Source of the DNA: an uncultured Eubacteriales bacterium
GTDB taxonomy: Bacteria; Bacillota; Clostridia; Christensenellales; Aristaeellaceae
Direction of reading: 5' to 3'
Assembly: GCA_902765395.1 (NCBI GenBank)
Contig: CACWZP010000021.1
Coordinates: forward strand, 1-54,472
DNA: 54,472 nucleotides
Position 1 is the first letter of the stretch; each line of letters starts with the position of its first letter. The notes below the pieces were generated by a model. That model was not told the DNA's origin. It saw only the letters and a program-made list of their open reading frames with translations, and searched no databases. A program made the translations under genes and the position numbers. This document shows positions 16,160-26,402 of this stretch, piece by piece.

Positions 16160-18217
16160 ATGAAGAAACTTCTGTCGATCCTGCTGGCCCTCGCGATGCT
16201 GCTTGGCTGCGCCGCGATGGCCGAAGGCACCGTGCTGCGCATGGCCACCGGCTACAACAGCACCAAGACCGGTATCGCCTTTGACGCCGAGACGGCGGGC
16301 AGCGGCGTGACCCTGGCCGACGGCAACACCTACAACACCGGCGACCTGAAGCCCACCTGGGTGGAAATGGAGAAGATCCTGGACGTCAAGTTCGAGGACA
16401 AGTACCAGGGCAACAGCGCCGCCAAGGAGTTCGAGTTCTGGAAGGACCGCCTGAACGAGGTGGACATGATCAGCGGCACCGCCGCCACGCTGTCCGAGTA
16501 CGGCGAGGCCGGCAGCCTGGTCAACCTGGCCGAGTACCTGGACCAGATGCCCAACTTCAAGGCCTATCTGGAAGCCAACCCCATCGTGCGCCTGTCCATC
16601 ACAGGCAACACCTCCACCGGCGCCATCTACTTCAGCCCCTATTTCGACGGTGTCAACGACATCGAGCGCATGCCCCTGATGCGCGTGGACTGGGTGCAGA
16701 AGCTGCTGGACGGCGAGGGTGAGTTCACCGCCGACGCCTGCAATAACCTGGCTCCCGTGGTCTACGAGCCCTACATGCCCACCAGCGGCTCCATCGAGAT
16801 CGAGACCGTGACCCTGGACGGCACCGGCACCGAGACCGTCACCAAGAACTACGACGCCTTTGGCAATGTCGTGGCGATCATGAATGACGCGGGCGAGCTC
16901 ACCGGCGTGGACGCCGTGAACCTGCTGCGCAACTACATTGACGCCGCCTACGACGGCTACTATGGCACCGAGCGGTCCAACCTGTTCGTCGGCCAGAACG
17001 CCGCCTGGGACGCCGACGAGATGGTTGCCCTGCTGCGCTGCGTCGTGGCCAACCCCCAGACCCTCAACGGCACCGATTCCGTGCAGGGCCTGTTCACCCG
17101 CGAGGAGAACAACAACCAGCGCCGCGTGGATATGATCCGCCTGGCCGGCCACCTGTTCGGCGTGCGCGGCATGGAGTCCCGCCAGGACTACCTGTATGTC
17201 GGCGCTGACAATGAGCTGCATGACGCCCGTCAGGACGTGGCCGCCTATGAGGCCATGGGCCGCATGCACGCCATGGTGGAAGAGGGGCTGATCTCCAAGG
17301 CGTTCCTGGATTCCTCCGAGGAGAACAGCGGCACCTACTTGGAGAACGACATGGGCTTCATGTCCTACGACTACAACCAGACCCAGACCATCATGAACGC
17401 CACCAAGCTGCAGGAAGGCGAGAAGTACATGGCCGTGATGGTTCCCGTGGCGCGCTGGTATGACGGCACCGACGAGAACGGCGTGTACATGCGCTTCACC
17501 GAGTCCTGGCGCTCTGTCAAGACCGACGGCTGGGCCATCTCCAAGGCCGGCGTGGAAGGCGACGAAGCCAAGCTGAACGCCGCCCTGGCGCTGATCGATT
17601 ACGCCTTCTCCGAGCAGGGCCAGATCCTGATGAGCTATGGCCCCGACGCCTTCATCAAGACCAAGGACGACGGCTCCTACGAGACCTTCGTGTTCAACGG
17701 CAAGGAGATGCCCGTCATCGCCGACGCCACCTATGAAGAGCTGTGGGAGAAGGCCAGCGGCAACTATACCAACTACGCCCGCATGTACCTGGGCTCCACC
17801 CTGTCCTTCGCCAAGAGCCAGGCCTTCGAGTATCAGTGCACTCACGAGGTCGGCAAGGAAGGCGCGGGCCACATCTCCGTGGCCATCGGCCTGGGCACCA
17901 TCAAGCATCCCGAGCTGGCCCTCGCTGAGAACCCCTGGTACACCTCCGTGCCCACCGTGCTGCCCAACACCAAGGTGGAGAACGACGAGCTGAACAGCTA
18001 CACCGAGCTGACCGCCAACGGCAAGTTCGGCCTGGGCAAGGACGGCGAGAACGCGTTCGTGAACCTGATCGTGAACGGCTTCACCCTGGACGGCATGACC
18101 TCTCCCGAAGCGGCCGCCCAGACCGTGGACACCGACTGGTACGGCTATGACTACCTGCTGCTGAAGGGCGACGCCTGGGCTCGCCTGCTGGATTACTACA
18201 CCAGCCTCGCCGAATAA
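16160..18217 (+). CDS. Large extracellular sugar-binding protein of the CUT1 transporter
   Basis: This 685-residue protein captures the sugar outside the cell and delivers it to the permeases. It begins MKKLLSILLALAMLLGCAAM, a signal peptide with a lipobox-like LLGC, so lipid anchoring at Cys17 is likely; cleavage after AMA is the alternative. It is longer than the usual 420-550 residues, in keeping with LipO/YtcQ-type proteins that bind longer oligosaccharides. The sequence is rich in Tyr, Trp and acidic residues. It is followed by a strong RNA hairpin, which may raise its yield over that of the downstream genes. Confidence 0.88.
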   Translation: MKKLLSILLALAMLLGCAAMAEGTVLRMATGYNSTKTGIAFDAETAGSGVTLADGNTYNTGDLKPTWVEMEKILDVKFEDKYQGNSAAKEFEFWKDRLNEVDMISGTAATLSEYGEAGSLVNLAEYLDQMPNFKAYLEANPIVRLSITGNTSTGAIYFSPYFDGVNDIERMPLMRVDWVQKLLDGEGEFTADACNNLAPVVYEPYMPTSGSIEIETVTLDGTGTETVTKNYDAFGNVVAIMNDAGELTGVDAVNLLRNYIDAAYDGYYGTERSNLFVGQNAAWDADEMVALLRCVVANPQTLNGTDSVQGLFTREENNNQRRVDMIRLAGHLFGVRGMESRQDYLYVGADNELHDARQDVAAYEAMGRMHAMVEEGLISKAFLDSSEENSGTYLENDMGFMSYDYNQTQTIMNATKLQEGEKYMAVMVPVARWYDGTDENGVYMRFTESWRSVKTDGWAISKAGVEGDEAKLNAALALIDYAFSEQGQILMSYGPDAFIKTKDDGSYETFVFNGKEMPVIADATYEELWEKASGNYTNYARMYLGSTLSFAKSQAFEYQCTHEVGKEGAGHISVAIGLGTIKHPELALAENPWYTSVPTVLPNTKVENDELNSYTELTANGKFGLGKDGENAFVNLIVNGFTLDGMTSPEAAAQTVDTDWYGYDYLLLKGDAWARLLDYYTSLAE

Positions 18218-18237
18218 TCGGCCAATCGACCTAATCT

Positions 18238-18270
18238 GCCTCCCCTCCCGCCCTCCGGCGGGAGGGAGGC
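18238..18270 (+). promoter_or_regulatory. GC-rich intercistronic hairpin after the binding-protein gene
   Basis: A stem of about 14 bp (GCCTCCCCTCCCGCC against GGCGGGAGGGAGGC, one bulge) with loop CTCC starts 20 bases past the stop. No T-run follows. Such hairpins are known to protect upstream mRNA ends in operons, and may partly terminate. Confidence 0.6.
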
Positions 18271-18303
18271 ACCCTTACACTCTTGGATCGGGGGAAGTTC
18301 GAC

Positions 18304-18894
18304 ATGTATAAGAAACAGATGAAGCTGCAGCGCATCGCGTGCTTTCTGTCCATCGCGGCCGGCGCGCTGGTATTTTTGTACGTGCTGGGCATGATGACGG
18401 ACCTGTACGACATGCTGTACACCATGGTCCCGGTGCCCGACGATCCATCCTCGGTCAAGGTGGCCGGCGCCATGATCTACTATGACATGCAGGGCTTCAA
18501 TCGCGCGTTCCTGCGCGTGGCCATCGGGCTGCTGCTGGCGGCCTGCCTGCTGTTCATCACCAACACCCATTCACGCCGGAAATACTACATCGGCAACTAC
18601 GCGGCCATCGGCATCGACGCCGTCGCCAACGTTGCCGCGGCCATCTGGGCCCACGGTCAGATCGCGGCCTTCAAGACCCAGTACCTGACCACCGTGGATT
18701 TCGAGCAGCTGGCGCGCCGCCTGGCGAGGGCAGGCACCTACACCGAATCCACCTTCTGGTTCGACGCCCACCTGGGCGTGTTCGCCTTCGCGCTGATCGC
18801 GGTGATCCTGCTGGTCGCCTGCGCGGTGTGGAAGCAATCGCTGATGAAGAACGAAAGAAAGCTGATTGAAGCTGGAAAGGCGGCGAACGCATGA
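18304..18894 (+). CDS. Four-helix membrane protein, transporter-operon accessory
   Basis: I do not recognise this family. The 196-residue protein has a short basic N-terminus (MYKKQMKLQR), four predicted helices (about 12-32, 69-89, 97-115 and 156-178), a polar loop of about 40 residues between the third and fourth, and a charged C-terminal tail. ATG 18304 is preceded by GGGGGA at eight bases; an upstream TTG at 18283 is less likely. It overlaps the next gene by four bases (ATGA), so the two products are probably made in equal amounts and may form a complex. Its place between the binding protein and the ATPase suggests a role in the sugar transporter. It is not a normal CUT1 subunit. Confidence 0.7.
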   Translation: MYKKQMKLQRIACFLSIAAGALVFLYVLGMMTDLYDMLYTMVPVPDDPSSVKVAGAMIYYDMQGFNRAFLRVAIGLLLAACLLFITNTHSRRKYYIGNYAAIGIDAVANVAAAIWAHGQIAAFKTQYLTTVDFEQLARRLARAGTYTESTFWFDAHLGVFAFALIAVILLVACAVWKQSLMKNERKLIEAGKAANA

Positions 18895-19376
18895 TGAATG
18901 AACAATCCGTCCGGCTCGACCGCATGCGCTTTACAAAGAACACCACGTCCTCCCGCCTGGCGATCCTGGCCATCGTGTTCGACGTGTTCTACTTTGTCAG
19001 CCTCTACAAGATCAATGTGGATTATTACTACTCCCTCATCATGGGCGCCTCGATCCTGTACAACCTGGTGTTCATGCTGGCGGCCTTCCTGTCCTCGGAG
19101 GGAGTGAAAAATTATAAGCAGGGCTTCTCCTGGGTGCTCTGCGTGCTGGGTATCATCCAGATCGCCCGGATATTCATACTGCCCGTGCCCGCCCACGCCA
19201 CCACCGTCTCGGTCGGCGGCACGGAGCTGCTGGCCATGGGCGACGGCCAGTTCGTCCGAGTCGTCATCTATCTCATCGCCTCGGCCGTCTGCCTGTTCGC
19301 GGCGGCGGCGGTGAACCTGGTCAAGAGCCGCGCCCTGAAGGCGCATATCGCGGGCCTCGAAGGCCAAGGGGCATAA
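18891..19376 (+). CDS. Four-helix membrane protein, partner of the preceding gene
   Basis: I do not recognise this family. The product has 161 residues with helices at about 22-40, 46-68, 82-98 and 125-145, a basic N-terminus and a short outside loop containing TTVSVGGTELLAMGDG. It starts at ATG 18891 inside the end of the previous gene. The ATPase gene follows after 12 bases. The tight packing within the transporter operon is the only clue to function; a regulatory or assembly role for the permease complex is a guess. Confidence 0.68.
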   Translation: MMNEQSVRLDRMRFTKNTTSSRLAILAIVFDVFYFVSLYKINVDYYYSLIMGASILYNLVFMLAAFLSSEGVKNYKQGFSWVLCVLGIIQIARIFILPVPAHATTVSVGGTELLAMGDGQFVRVVIYLIASAVCLFAAAAVNLVKSRALKAHIAGLEGQGA

Positions 19377-19388
19377 GGAGGGCGCACG

Positions 19389-20468
<1,080 letters not shown>

Positions 20469-20471
20469 GTC

Positions 20472-21035
20472 ATGGCAAGCCAGCCCAAGGGCATCAAAGA
20501 ATTCATCCGCAAGCGCATCGTGGCGCTGAAGCGCAAGCCCCAGACCATCGCCCTGTTGGCGTTTGGGCTCGCCTTCGTCTACTATTCCCTGAACCTGACG
20601 AAGATTTCTGACACCACGGCCTACATCAACCTGCCGGGCATGGGCCTGGCGGGTTTCGCCACCATGCTGTTCTCCATCCTGCTGATGGTGTGCTTCATGA
20701 ACGCGTTCCCCCACCGCAAGAAGGTGAACATCCCCATGCTGGCGCTGATGTTCGTGCTGGTGGGCATCATCATCTACGCGGGCATCTTCTACCAGGGCCG
20801 CATCACCGAGGCGCTGACCCGCGAGGTGAACCCCATCACGGTGGGTTCCGACAAGACCTACATCACCGCCGCCATGAAGATGCTGAACGTGCACCGTATC
20901 ATGCTGATCGTGGGCGTGGCGCTGGTGGCGCTGCTGCCGGTGTACTCCAAGCTGCTGAAGAAGATCAACACCAACGTGGAGGTCGAGGACAACGGCGGCA
21001 TGGCGGCCATCGACATCAGCGGCGAGGACGCGTAG
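20472..21035 (+). CDS. Four-helix membrane protein with acidic C-terminal tail
   Basis: I do not recognise this family. The product has 187 residues. A strongly basic N-terminus (IRKRIVALKRK) precedes helices at about 26-43, 54-74, 84-106 and 142-162, and the last 20 residues are acidic (NVEVEDNGG and ISGEDA). It starts three bases after the ATPase stop, suggesting coupled translation, and is followed 14 bases later by another membrane protein. It may dock on the ATPase or the permeases. No catalytic motif is visible. Confidence 0.68.
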   Translation: MASQPKGIKEFIRKRIVALKRKPQTIALLAFGLAFVYYSLNLTKISDTTAYINLPGMGLAGFATMLFSILLMVCFMNAFPHRKKVNIPMLALMFVLVGIIIYAGIFYQGRITEALTREVNPITVGSDKTYITAAMKMLNVHRIMLIVGVALVALLPVYSKLLKKINTNVEVEDNGGMAAIDISGEDA

Positions 21036-21049
21036 CGTCTGCGTAAGAC

Positions 21050-21688
21050 ATGGCTCGCAACAAGAAAACGGCGCCTCCCGAGGCCCATAAGTCCGCGGCG
21101 GATTACTACAGGCTGAACCTGAAGGCCGTGGACGACCTGGTGACCGCCGATGAATCCAACTCCCCCAGGGTGAGCGAGGCGGAGCTGCGCAAGTACCGCT
21201 CCGGCCCGAAGCTGAAGCTGTCGGACACGGTGAAAGCGCTGCTGATCAAGGCCTGGTTCGCCGGGGCAACCTGCTTCTTCTTCCTGTGGGGGCTGGGCAC
21301 AATGCTCACCCACTGGCTGGATCAGCTGGTGGTGCTGGGGCTGGCCCTGGGGGCCGTGACGGACCTGCTGACCAACAACCTCTATCGGTTCTACGCCAAG
21401 ATCCCCGGCGCGAACGACCGCTGGATGATGTTCCCCCAGAAGGCGTTTTACACGCTGCCGCTGAACATCGTGTACGCCTACGTGCTGCTGTTCCTGGTGG
21501 TGACTACCTACAACGTGGTCAACGCGGCGATCCTCGGCATGGGCCTTGCCCAGGGCGGCACGCCGCTGGGCGTGGGGCCGATCCTGTTCGGCGTGTTCAC
21601 CGCGGCGTGGGACACGCTGCTCATCCAAATCAAGCGAACGGCGCAAAACGTCCTGGCGGACGCCAGGCGCAGCGCGAAGGGAGATTGA
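21050..21688 (+). CDS. Membrane protein with soluble N-terminal domain, partner of the preceding gene
   Basis: I do not recognise this family. The 212-residue product begins with about 60 polar residues rich in Lys, Glu and Ser, then has four hydrophobic segments (about 65-83, 87-105, 128-152 and 167-190) and a basic C-terminal tail. The ribosome site is weak. The reading frame ends inside the leader of the GH28 gene. With the three other small membrane proteins it brackets the ATPase gene symmetrically (two before, two after). Function unknown. Confidence 0.68.
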   Translation: MARNKKTAPPEAHKSAADYYRLNLKAVDDLVTADESNSPRVSEAELRKYRSGPKLKLSDTVKALLIKAWFAGATCFFFLWGLGTMLTHWLDQLVVLGLALGAVTDLLTNNLYRFYAKIPGANDRWMMFPQKAFYTLPLNIVYAYVLLFLVVTTYNVVNAAILGMGLAQGGTPLGVGPILFGVFTAAWDTLLIQIKRTAQNVLADARRSAKGD

Positions 21689-21695
21689 CCTCATC

Positions 21696-23246
21696 GTGTT
21701 TCACAGCATTTATGTCGGGTCCACCTCCGCGTGCTTCGAGCTGGACAACCGCGCGCCGTTCCTCTCCCCCACTCCCTACAGCGTATCTCTGGACGGCGTG
21801 GAAAAGCTGAACGGCACGGAGAACGTGTTCTCGCTGTTCGACCTCGCGCCCGACCGGGATTACGCGGTGGCGCTGCGCATGGGCGGCGAGGAAGCGCGCC
21901 TCGCCATTCACACTCGGCCCGAAACCTGCGCCATCAGCGTCCGCGCGTTCGGCGTCGTGGGCGACGGCGTGACCGACGACACCGCGGCCATCCAGCGGGC
22001 CGTCAACCTGCTGCCCGAGGGCGGGCGGCTGGTGGTCCCCGAGGGCGCCTATCTCACCGGGCCGATCCTGCTCAAGAGCCACATGACGCTGGAGCTGCAG
22101 GCCGGCGCGACGCTGCTGGGCCGCACGGACAAGGCGGCCTACCCGGCGCTTCCCGCCACGGCAGAGGATATCGACGGCGGCAAGCCCGTGCACTTCGGCG
22201 CGTTCGAGGGCCTGGCGCGGGATATGTACGCCTCGCTGATCACCGCCGAGTACGCCCGGGACATCGCGATCGTCGGCCAGGGCAGGCTGGACGGCAACGC
22301 CCAGAATGCCGACTGGTGGCAGACCTTCAAGGATGACCCGGTGGCCCGCCCCCGCGTGCTGTTCATGAACCGGTGTGAGGACGTGACGGTCCACGGCGTT
22401 ACCGCCTGCAACTCCCCCTCCTGGCACCTGCATCCCTACTACTGCAAGGGCGTGGCGCTTTACGACGTGTCGGTCTCCGCTCCAAAGAACAGCCCGAACA
22501 CCGACGCGCTGGACCCGGAGTGCTGCGACGGCGTGGAAATCGTAGGATGCCGCTTCTCCGTGGGCGACGACTGCATCGCTATCAAGTCGGGCAAGCTGCC
22601 CCTCTATCGCATGTGCCCCGCCGCGGCCACGCGCCACACCATCCGCAACTGCCTGATGTCCTTCGGGCACGGGGCGGTCACCCTGGGCAGCGAGATCTCC
22701 GGCGGCATCCGGGATCTGTCCGTCAGCCAGTGCCTGTTCCGGCAGACGGACCGGGGGCTGCGCATCAAGACCCGCCGGGGCCGCGGCCAGAGCTGCTATA
22801 TCGACGGGATCGCCTTCGACAACATCCGCATGGAGGGCGTCGTGACCCCCATCGTGATGAACATGTGGTATCGCTGCGTGGACCCGGACGGCGATTCCGA
22901 GTACGTGCAGGGCCGCGCGCCCCTGCCGGTGGACGAGCGCACGCCCCGGCTGGGCCGGTTCCGCTTTTCCAACATGGACTGCGTGGATGCTCAAGCCGCG
23001 GCCTGTTACTGCGACGGCCTGCCGGAGATGCCCATCGACGAGGTGACGTTTGAGAACGTGCGCGTGGCCTTTGCCGACGACGCCAAACCCGCTGTGCCCA
23101 GCATGTTCACCGGCGCGCCGGAGCGCTGCCGAATGGGGCTGTACTTTGAGAACGTGCGCCGGGTGGTGCTGAAAAACGTGCACATCGACGGTCAGGCGGG
23201 CGAGCCCGTCGTCACCCTTGGCGTGGACGAGATCGTCGCTGAGTAG
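21696..23246 (+). CDS. GH28 polygalacturonase/rhamnogalacturonan hydrolase, cytoplasmic
   Basis: This 516-residue enzyme hydrolyses alpha-linked galacturonic acid chains. A small N-terminal beta domain (1-75, fibronectin-like) precedes the right-handed beta-helix. The GH28 catalytic motifs are all present: NTD at 268-270, GDD at 290-292, GHG at 324-326 and RIK at 356-358. No signal peptide is seen, so it acts on imported oligosaccharides. The start is GTG 21696 behind AAGGGAG; the open frame extends into the preceding gene but without a better start. An exo-acting enzyme is likely from the cytoplasmic setting, but that is inference. Confidence 0.93.
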   Translation: MFHSIYVGSTSACFELDNRAPFLSPTPYSVSLDGVEKLNGTENVFSLFDLAPDRDYAVALRMGGEEARLAIHTRPETCAISVRAFGVVGDGVTDDTAAIQRAVNLLPEGGRLVVPEGAYLTGPILLKSHMTLELQAGATLLGRTDKAAYPALPATAEDIDGGKPVHFGAFEGLARDMYASLITAEYARDIAIVGQGRLDGNAQNADWWQTFKDDPVARPRVLFMNRCEDVTVHGVTACNSPSWHLHPYYCKGVALYDVSVSAPKNSPNTDALDPECCDGVEIVGCRFSVGDDCIAIKSGKLPLYRMCPAAATRHTIRNCLMSFGHGAVTLGSEISGGIRDLSVSQCLFRQTDRGLRIKTRRGRGQSCYIDGIAFDNIRMEGVVTPIVMNMWYRCVDPDGDSEYVQGRAPLPVDERTPRLGRFRFSNMDCVDAQAAACYCDGLPEMPIDEVTFENVRVAFADDAKPAVPSMFTGAPERCRMGLYFENVRRVVLKNVHIDGQAGEPVVTLGVDEIVAE

Positions 23247-23261
23247 ACGGAGGAAATGACC

Positions 23262-24392
23262 ATGTATGAAGCCATTGACCGCTATGTGTTCAGCCTGATC
23301 GAGCGTTCCTCGCCCGAGCGCACCGCCTGGAACATCGAAAAGGTGCGCCAGGGCGTGCCCACCAACTGGAATTACATCGACGGCTGCATGATCTCGGCCC
23401 TGCTTGCCATGGCCGACATACTGGGCGACGAGCGCTACTTCGACTTCTCCCGCCGGTTCATCGACGCCTTTGTGGGCGAGGACGGCACAGTGCGCACCTT
23501 CAACCCGTCCAAGCACACGCTGGACGACATCAACGAGGGCCGCGTGCTGTTCGCGCTGTACGACCGCACGGGCGACGGGAAGTACCGCCGCGCGGCGGGC
23601 ACGCTGAAGCGGGCGCTGGACGATCAGCCGCGCACCTTCGAGGGCAGCTTCTGGCACAAGCAGATCTATCCCAACCAGGTGTGGCTGGACGGCATCTACA
23701 TGGCCATGCCCTTCCTGGCGCTGTATGAGGGCCACTTCGGAAGCGGCGACTATAGCGACATCCTCCGACAAGTCGAGACCGTGCGTGACCGCATGCGTGA
23801 CGGCGCCACTGGCCTCTACTATCACGGCTACGACGCCAGCCGCAGCGCCTTCTGGGCCGACCCGGTCACGGGCCTCTCCAGGAGCTTCTGGCTGCGCAGC
23901 ATCGGCTGGTTCGCCGTTGCGCTGGCGGACCTGATCGAGTTCGTCCCCGCGGACGCGGGCCGGGAGACGCTCACCGCCATCTTTGCCGACCTGATGGACA
24001 GCGCCTGGCGCTTCCACGACCCGGACACCGCCATGTACTGGCAGGTGCCCGATCGCCCCGGCGAAGCGGGCAACTACCTGGAATCCAGCGGCAGCGCCAT
24101 GCTGGCCTATGCCATGCTGAAGGGCGCGCGCCTGGGCGCGCTGGACGCGGTCTTTGCCGAGCGCGGGCAGCAGACCTTCGACGGCATCGTCAGGCATCAG
24201 CTCACCTTTGACGACGACGGCGAACTGAACCTGGGCGGCATCTGCCTGGTGGCGGGACTGGGGCCGGAGGACAACCGGCGCCGGGACGGCACCTATGAAT
24301 ACTATATCTCCGAGCCCGTCGTCAAGAACGACGCCAAGGGCGTGGCTCCCTTCGTGCTCTGCTACACGGAGGTCAAGCGGCGCCAGGGCTGA
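23262..24392 (+). CDS. GH105 unsaturated rhamnogalacturonyl hydrolase, cytoplasmic
   Basis: This 376-residue (alpha/alpha)6-barrel enzyme removes the 4,5-unsaturated galacturonyl residue left at the non-reducing end by lyases. The motif KQIYPNQVWLDGIYMAMPF places the catalytic Asp at residue 143, the same number as in Bacillus YteR; WNYIDGCMI and FWLRSIGWF also match. The start at 23262 is chosen because GGAGG lies eight bases upstream; the ATG at 23256 is only two bases from it. Its substrate implies a pectate or rhamnogalacturonan lyase elsewhere in the genome, as none is in the window. Confidence 0.93.
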   Translation: MYEAIDRYVFSLIERSSPERTAWNIEKVRQGVPTNWNYIDGCMISALLAMADILGDERYFDFSRRFIDAFVGEDGTVRTFNPSKHTLDDINEGRVLFALYDRTGDGKYRRAAGTLKRALDDQPRTFEGSFWHKQIYPNQVWLDGIYMAMPFLALYEGHFGSGDYSDILRQVETVRDRMRDGATGLYYHGYDASRSAFWADPVTGLSRSFWLRSIGWFAVALADLIEFVPADAGRETLTAIFADLMDSAWRFHDPDTAMYWQVPDRPGEAGNYLESSGSAMLAYAMLKGARLGALDAVFAERGQQTFDGIVRHQLTFDDDGELNLGGICLVAGLGPEDNRRRDGTYEYYISEPVVKNDAKGVAPFVLCYTEVKRRQG

Positions 24393-24431
24393 CAAAACGG
24401 CAACCACAGCAACACTCAAGGAGGCGGCGAT

Positions 24432-25505
24432 ATGGCGTATTTGACGCTGAAGAACATCAACAAGATTTACCCGAACGGCTATCACGCGGTGCACAACTTC
24501 AATCTCGAAATTGAAAAGGGTGAATTTGTTGTATTCGTGGGGCCCTCTGGCTGCGGCAAGTCCACCACGCTGCGGATGATCGCGGGCCTGGAGGACATCT
24601 CCGGCGGCGAGTTCCTGATCAACGGCAAGCGCGCCAACGAGATGGGGCCCCGGGAGCGCGAGGTGGCCATGGTGTTCCAGAGCTACGCCCTCTACCCCCA
24701 GATGACGGTCTATGACAACATCGCCTTCGGCCTGACGCTGCAGGGCGTGGACGAGGACGTGATCGAAAAGCGGGTGGAGAACACGGCGCGCATCCTGGGC
24801 CTGACGGATTACCTGGATCGCCTGCCCCGGGCGCTGTCCGGCGGCCAGCGCCAGCGCGTGGCCATTGGCCGCGCCATCATCCGCAAGGTGGGCATCTTCC
24901 TGATGGACGAGCCGCTTTCCAACCTGGACGCCAAGCAGCGCGTGACCATGCGCTATGAGATCGCCCAGATCCACCGGGAGACCGGCGCGACCACCATCTA
25001 CGTCACCCACGACCAGACCGAGGCCATGACGCTGGCGGATCGCATCGTGGTGATGAAGGACGGCTATGTCCAGCAGATCGGCACGCCCTACGAGCTTTAC
25101 TACAAGCCGGCCAATGTGTTCGTCGCGGGCTTCATCGGCGAACCGCCCATGAACTTCGTGCGCGGCACTGTGAAGGACGGCTGCATCGCCATGGGCGACA
25201 ACCGGCTGGATCTGAGCAGGAAATACGCGGGCATCGGCCAGTACGAGGGCAGAGAGATCGTGCTGGGGTTCCGGCCCGAGGCCATCTCCCTGGGCGAGAC
25301 GGATGGCTACAGCGTCAACTGCCGGGTGGAGCTGACGGAGATGCTGGGCGACAACACCAATGTATACGTATCCGCCGGCGAGACCCAGGCCATCCTGAAG
25401 GTGGACTCCCACGACACCCCCGAGACCGACGTGGACATCACCTTCTCCATACCGCTGGAGGGCGTGTATCTGTTCGACGCGGAGACGGAGAACGTGATCG
25501 AGTGA
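24432..25505 (+). CDS. Second MsmX/UgpC-type sugar transporter ATPase
   Basis: This 357-residue ATPase has Walker A GPSGCGKST, signature LSGGQRQRVAIGRA, Walker B IFLMDEPLSNLDAK, switch His in YVTHDQTEA and a TOBE tail. ATG 24432 follows AAGGAGG. It is clearly related to the ATPase at 19389 but differs along its whole length, so it is not a recent duplicate. No permease lies next to it. It may serve other CUT1 transporters in the cell while the first ATPase is dedicated to this one, or the reverse. Confidence 0.92.
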   Translation: MAYLTLKNINKIYPNGYHAVHNFNLEIEKGEFVVFVGPSGCGKSTTLRMIAGLEDISGGEFLINGKRANEMGPREREVAMVFQSYALYPQMTVYDNIAFGLTLQGVDEDVIEKRVENTARILGLTDYLDRLPRALSGGQRQRVAIGRAIIRKVGIFLMDEPLSNLDAKQRVTMRYEIAQIHRETGATTIYVTHDQTEAMTLADRIVVMKDGYVQQIGTPYELYYKPANVFVAGFIGEPPMNFVRGTVKDGCIAMGDNRLDLSRKYAGIGQYEGREIVLGFRPEAISLGETDGYSVNCRVELTEMLGDNTNVYVSAGETQAILKVDSHDTPETDVDITFSIPLEGVYLFDAETENVIE

Positions 25506-25523
25506 GCATCCTGCAAAGCGATA

Positions 25524-25549
25524 CCCCCGGCACAGCCTGTCGGGGGTTT
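25524..25549 (+). terminator. Weak terminator after the second ATPase gene
   Basis: A CCCCCG/CGGGGG stem around an 11-base loop is followed by TTTGT. It may only partly stop transcription into the isomerase and pectinesterase genes. Confidence 0.5.
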
Positions 25550-25571
25550 GTCATGGAAATTGGAGGTCGAA

Positions 25572-26402
25572 ATGATGAACATCGGCATTCGCCTGCACGA
25601 CACCGCGGCCGGCTCGCTGGAGGAGCGGCTGGACTTCGCCAAAGCCCAGGGCTTTTCCTGCGCCCACCTGGCGCTTTCAAAGGTACTGCCCGGGTTTTCG
25701 ATGAACGACGCGCCCCATCTGATGGACGACGCGCTGGCCGGGTGCGTCCGGCGCGCCTTTGAGGAGCGCGGCATGGGCTGCGCGGTGCTGGGCTGCTATC
25801 TGAAGCTGGCCACCGACGACGCCCAAGCGCTGGAGCGCACCCGGGACATCTACCGCGCGCACCTGCGCTTCGCCGGAAAGATCGGCGCGGGCGTGGTGGG
25901 CACCGAGACGCCCCTCTCCCCCGGCCTTGCCATGGCGCCGGACTCCGGAGAGGCGTTCAAGCTGTTCCTGAAATGCGTTGAGCCGCTGGTGCGCTGCGCC
26001 GAAGAGGAGGGCGCGCTGCTGGCCATCGAGCCGGTGGTGGATCACATCGTGAATACCCCGGAGAAGGCCGAGCGCATGCTGGAGGCGCTGAACAGCGACC
26101 ACGTGCGCATCATACTGGACGCCGTGAACCTGCTGACCAATGAGAACTGCGCCCGGGCCGACGCCATCATCGACGAGGCCATCCGCCGCCTGGGCGACAG
26201 GATCAGCGTGCTGCACCTGAAGGACTACACCGTCGATCCGGGCGCCTTCCGGGTGAAGGCCTGCGCCTGCGGTACGGGCGTGATGCGATACGACCGTCTG
26301 CTGGCCTTTGGCCGCGAGCGCGGCCTGCCCATGACCCTTGAAAACACCCGGCCCGACAACGCCGAGGCGGCGCGACTGTTCCTGGAGGGGTTGGCCAAAT
26401 GA
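25572..26402 (+). CDS. TIM-barrel sugar (phosphate) isomerase/epimerase family protein
   Basis: This 276-residue protein belongs to the AP-endonuclease-2/xylose-isomerase-like barrel family, which isomerises or epimerises sugars and keto-acids. Typical strand-end motifs are seen: MNIGIRLHD at the start, LLAIEPVV with a metal-binding Glu, RIILDAVN with Asp, VLHLKDY with His/Asp, and LENTRP near the end. It starts at ATG 25572 behind GGAGG. The stop overlaps the CE8 start (ATGA), so the two genes are coupled. A role in converting galacturonate, rhamnose or their keto-products is likely, but the substrate is not readable. Confidence 0.8.
   Translation: MMNIGIRLHDTAAGSLEERLDFAKAQGFSCAHLALSKVLPGFSMNDAPHLMDDALAGCVRRAFEERGMGCAVLGCYLKLATDDAQALERTRDIYRAHLRFAGKIGAGVVGTETPLSPGLAMAPDSGEAFKLFLKCVEPLVRCAEEEGALLAIEPVVDHIVNTPEKAERMLEALNSDHVRIILDAVNLLTNENCARADAIIDEAIRRLGDRISVLHLKDYTVDPGAFRVKACACGTGVMRYDRLLAFGRERGLPMTLENTRPDNAEAARLFLEGLAK

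Noticed and set aside
21630-25412. A 1260-codon minus-strand open frame opposite the GH28, GH105 and ATPase genes
   Set aside because: It is antisense to genes with intact catalytic motifs, has no ribosome site, and its product is an unnatural His/Val/Gly/Gln-rich sequence produced by GC-rich codon shadowing.
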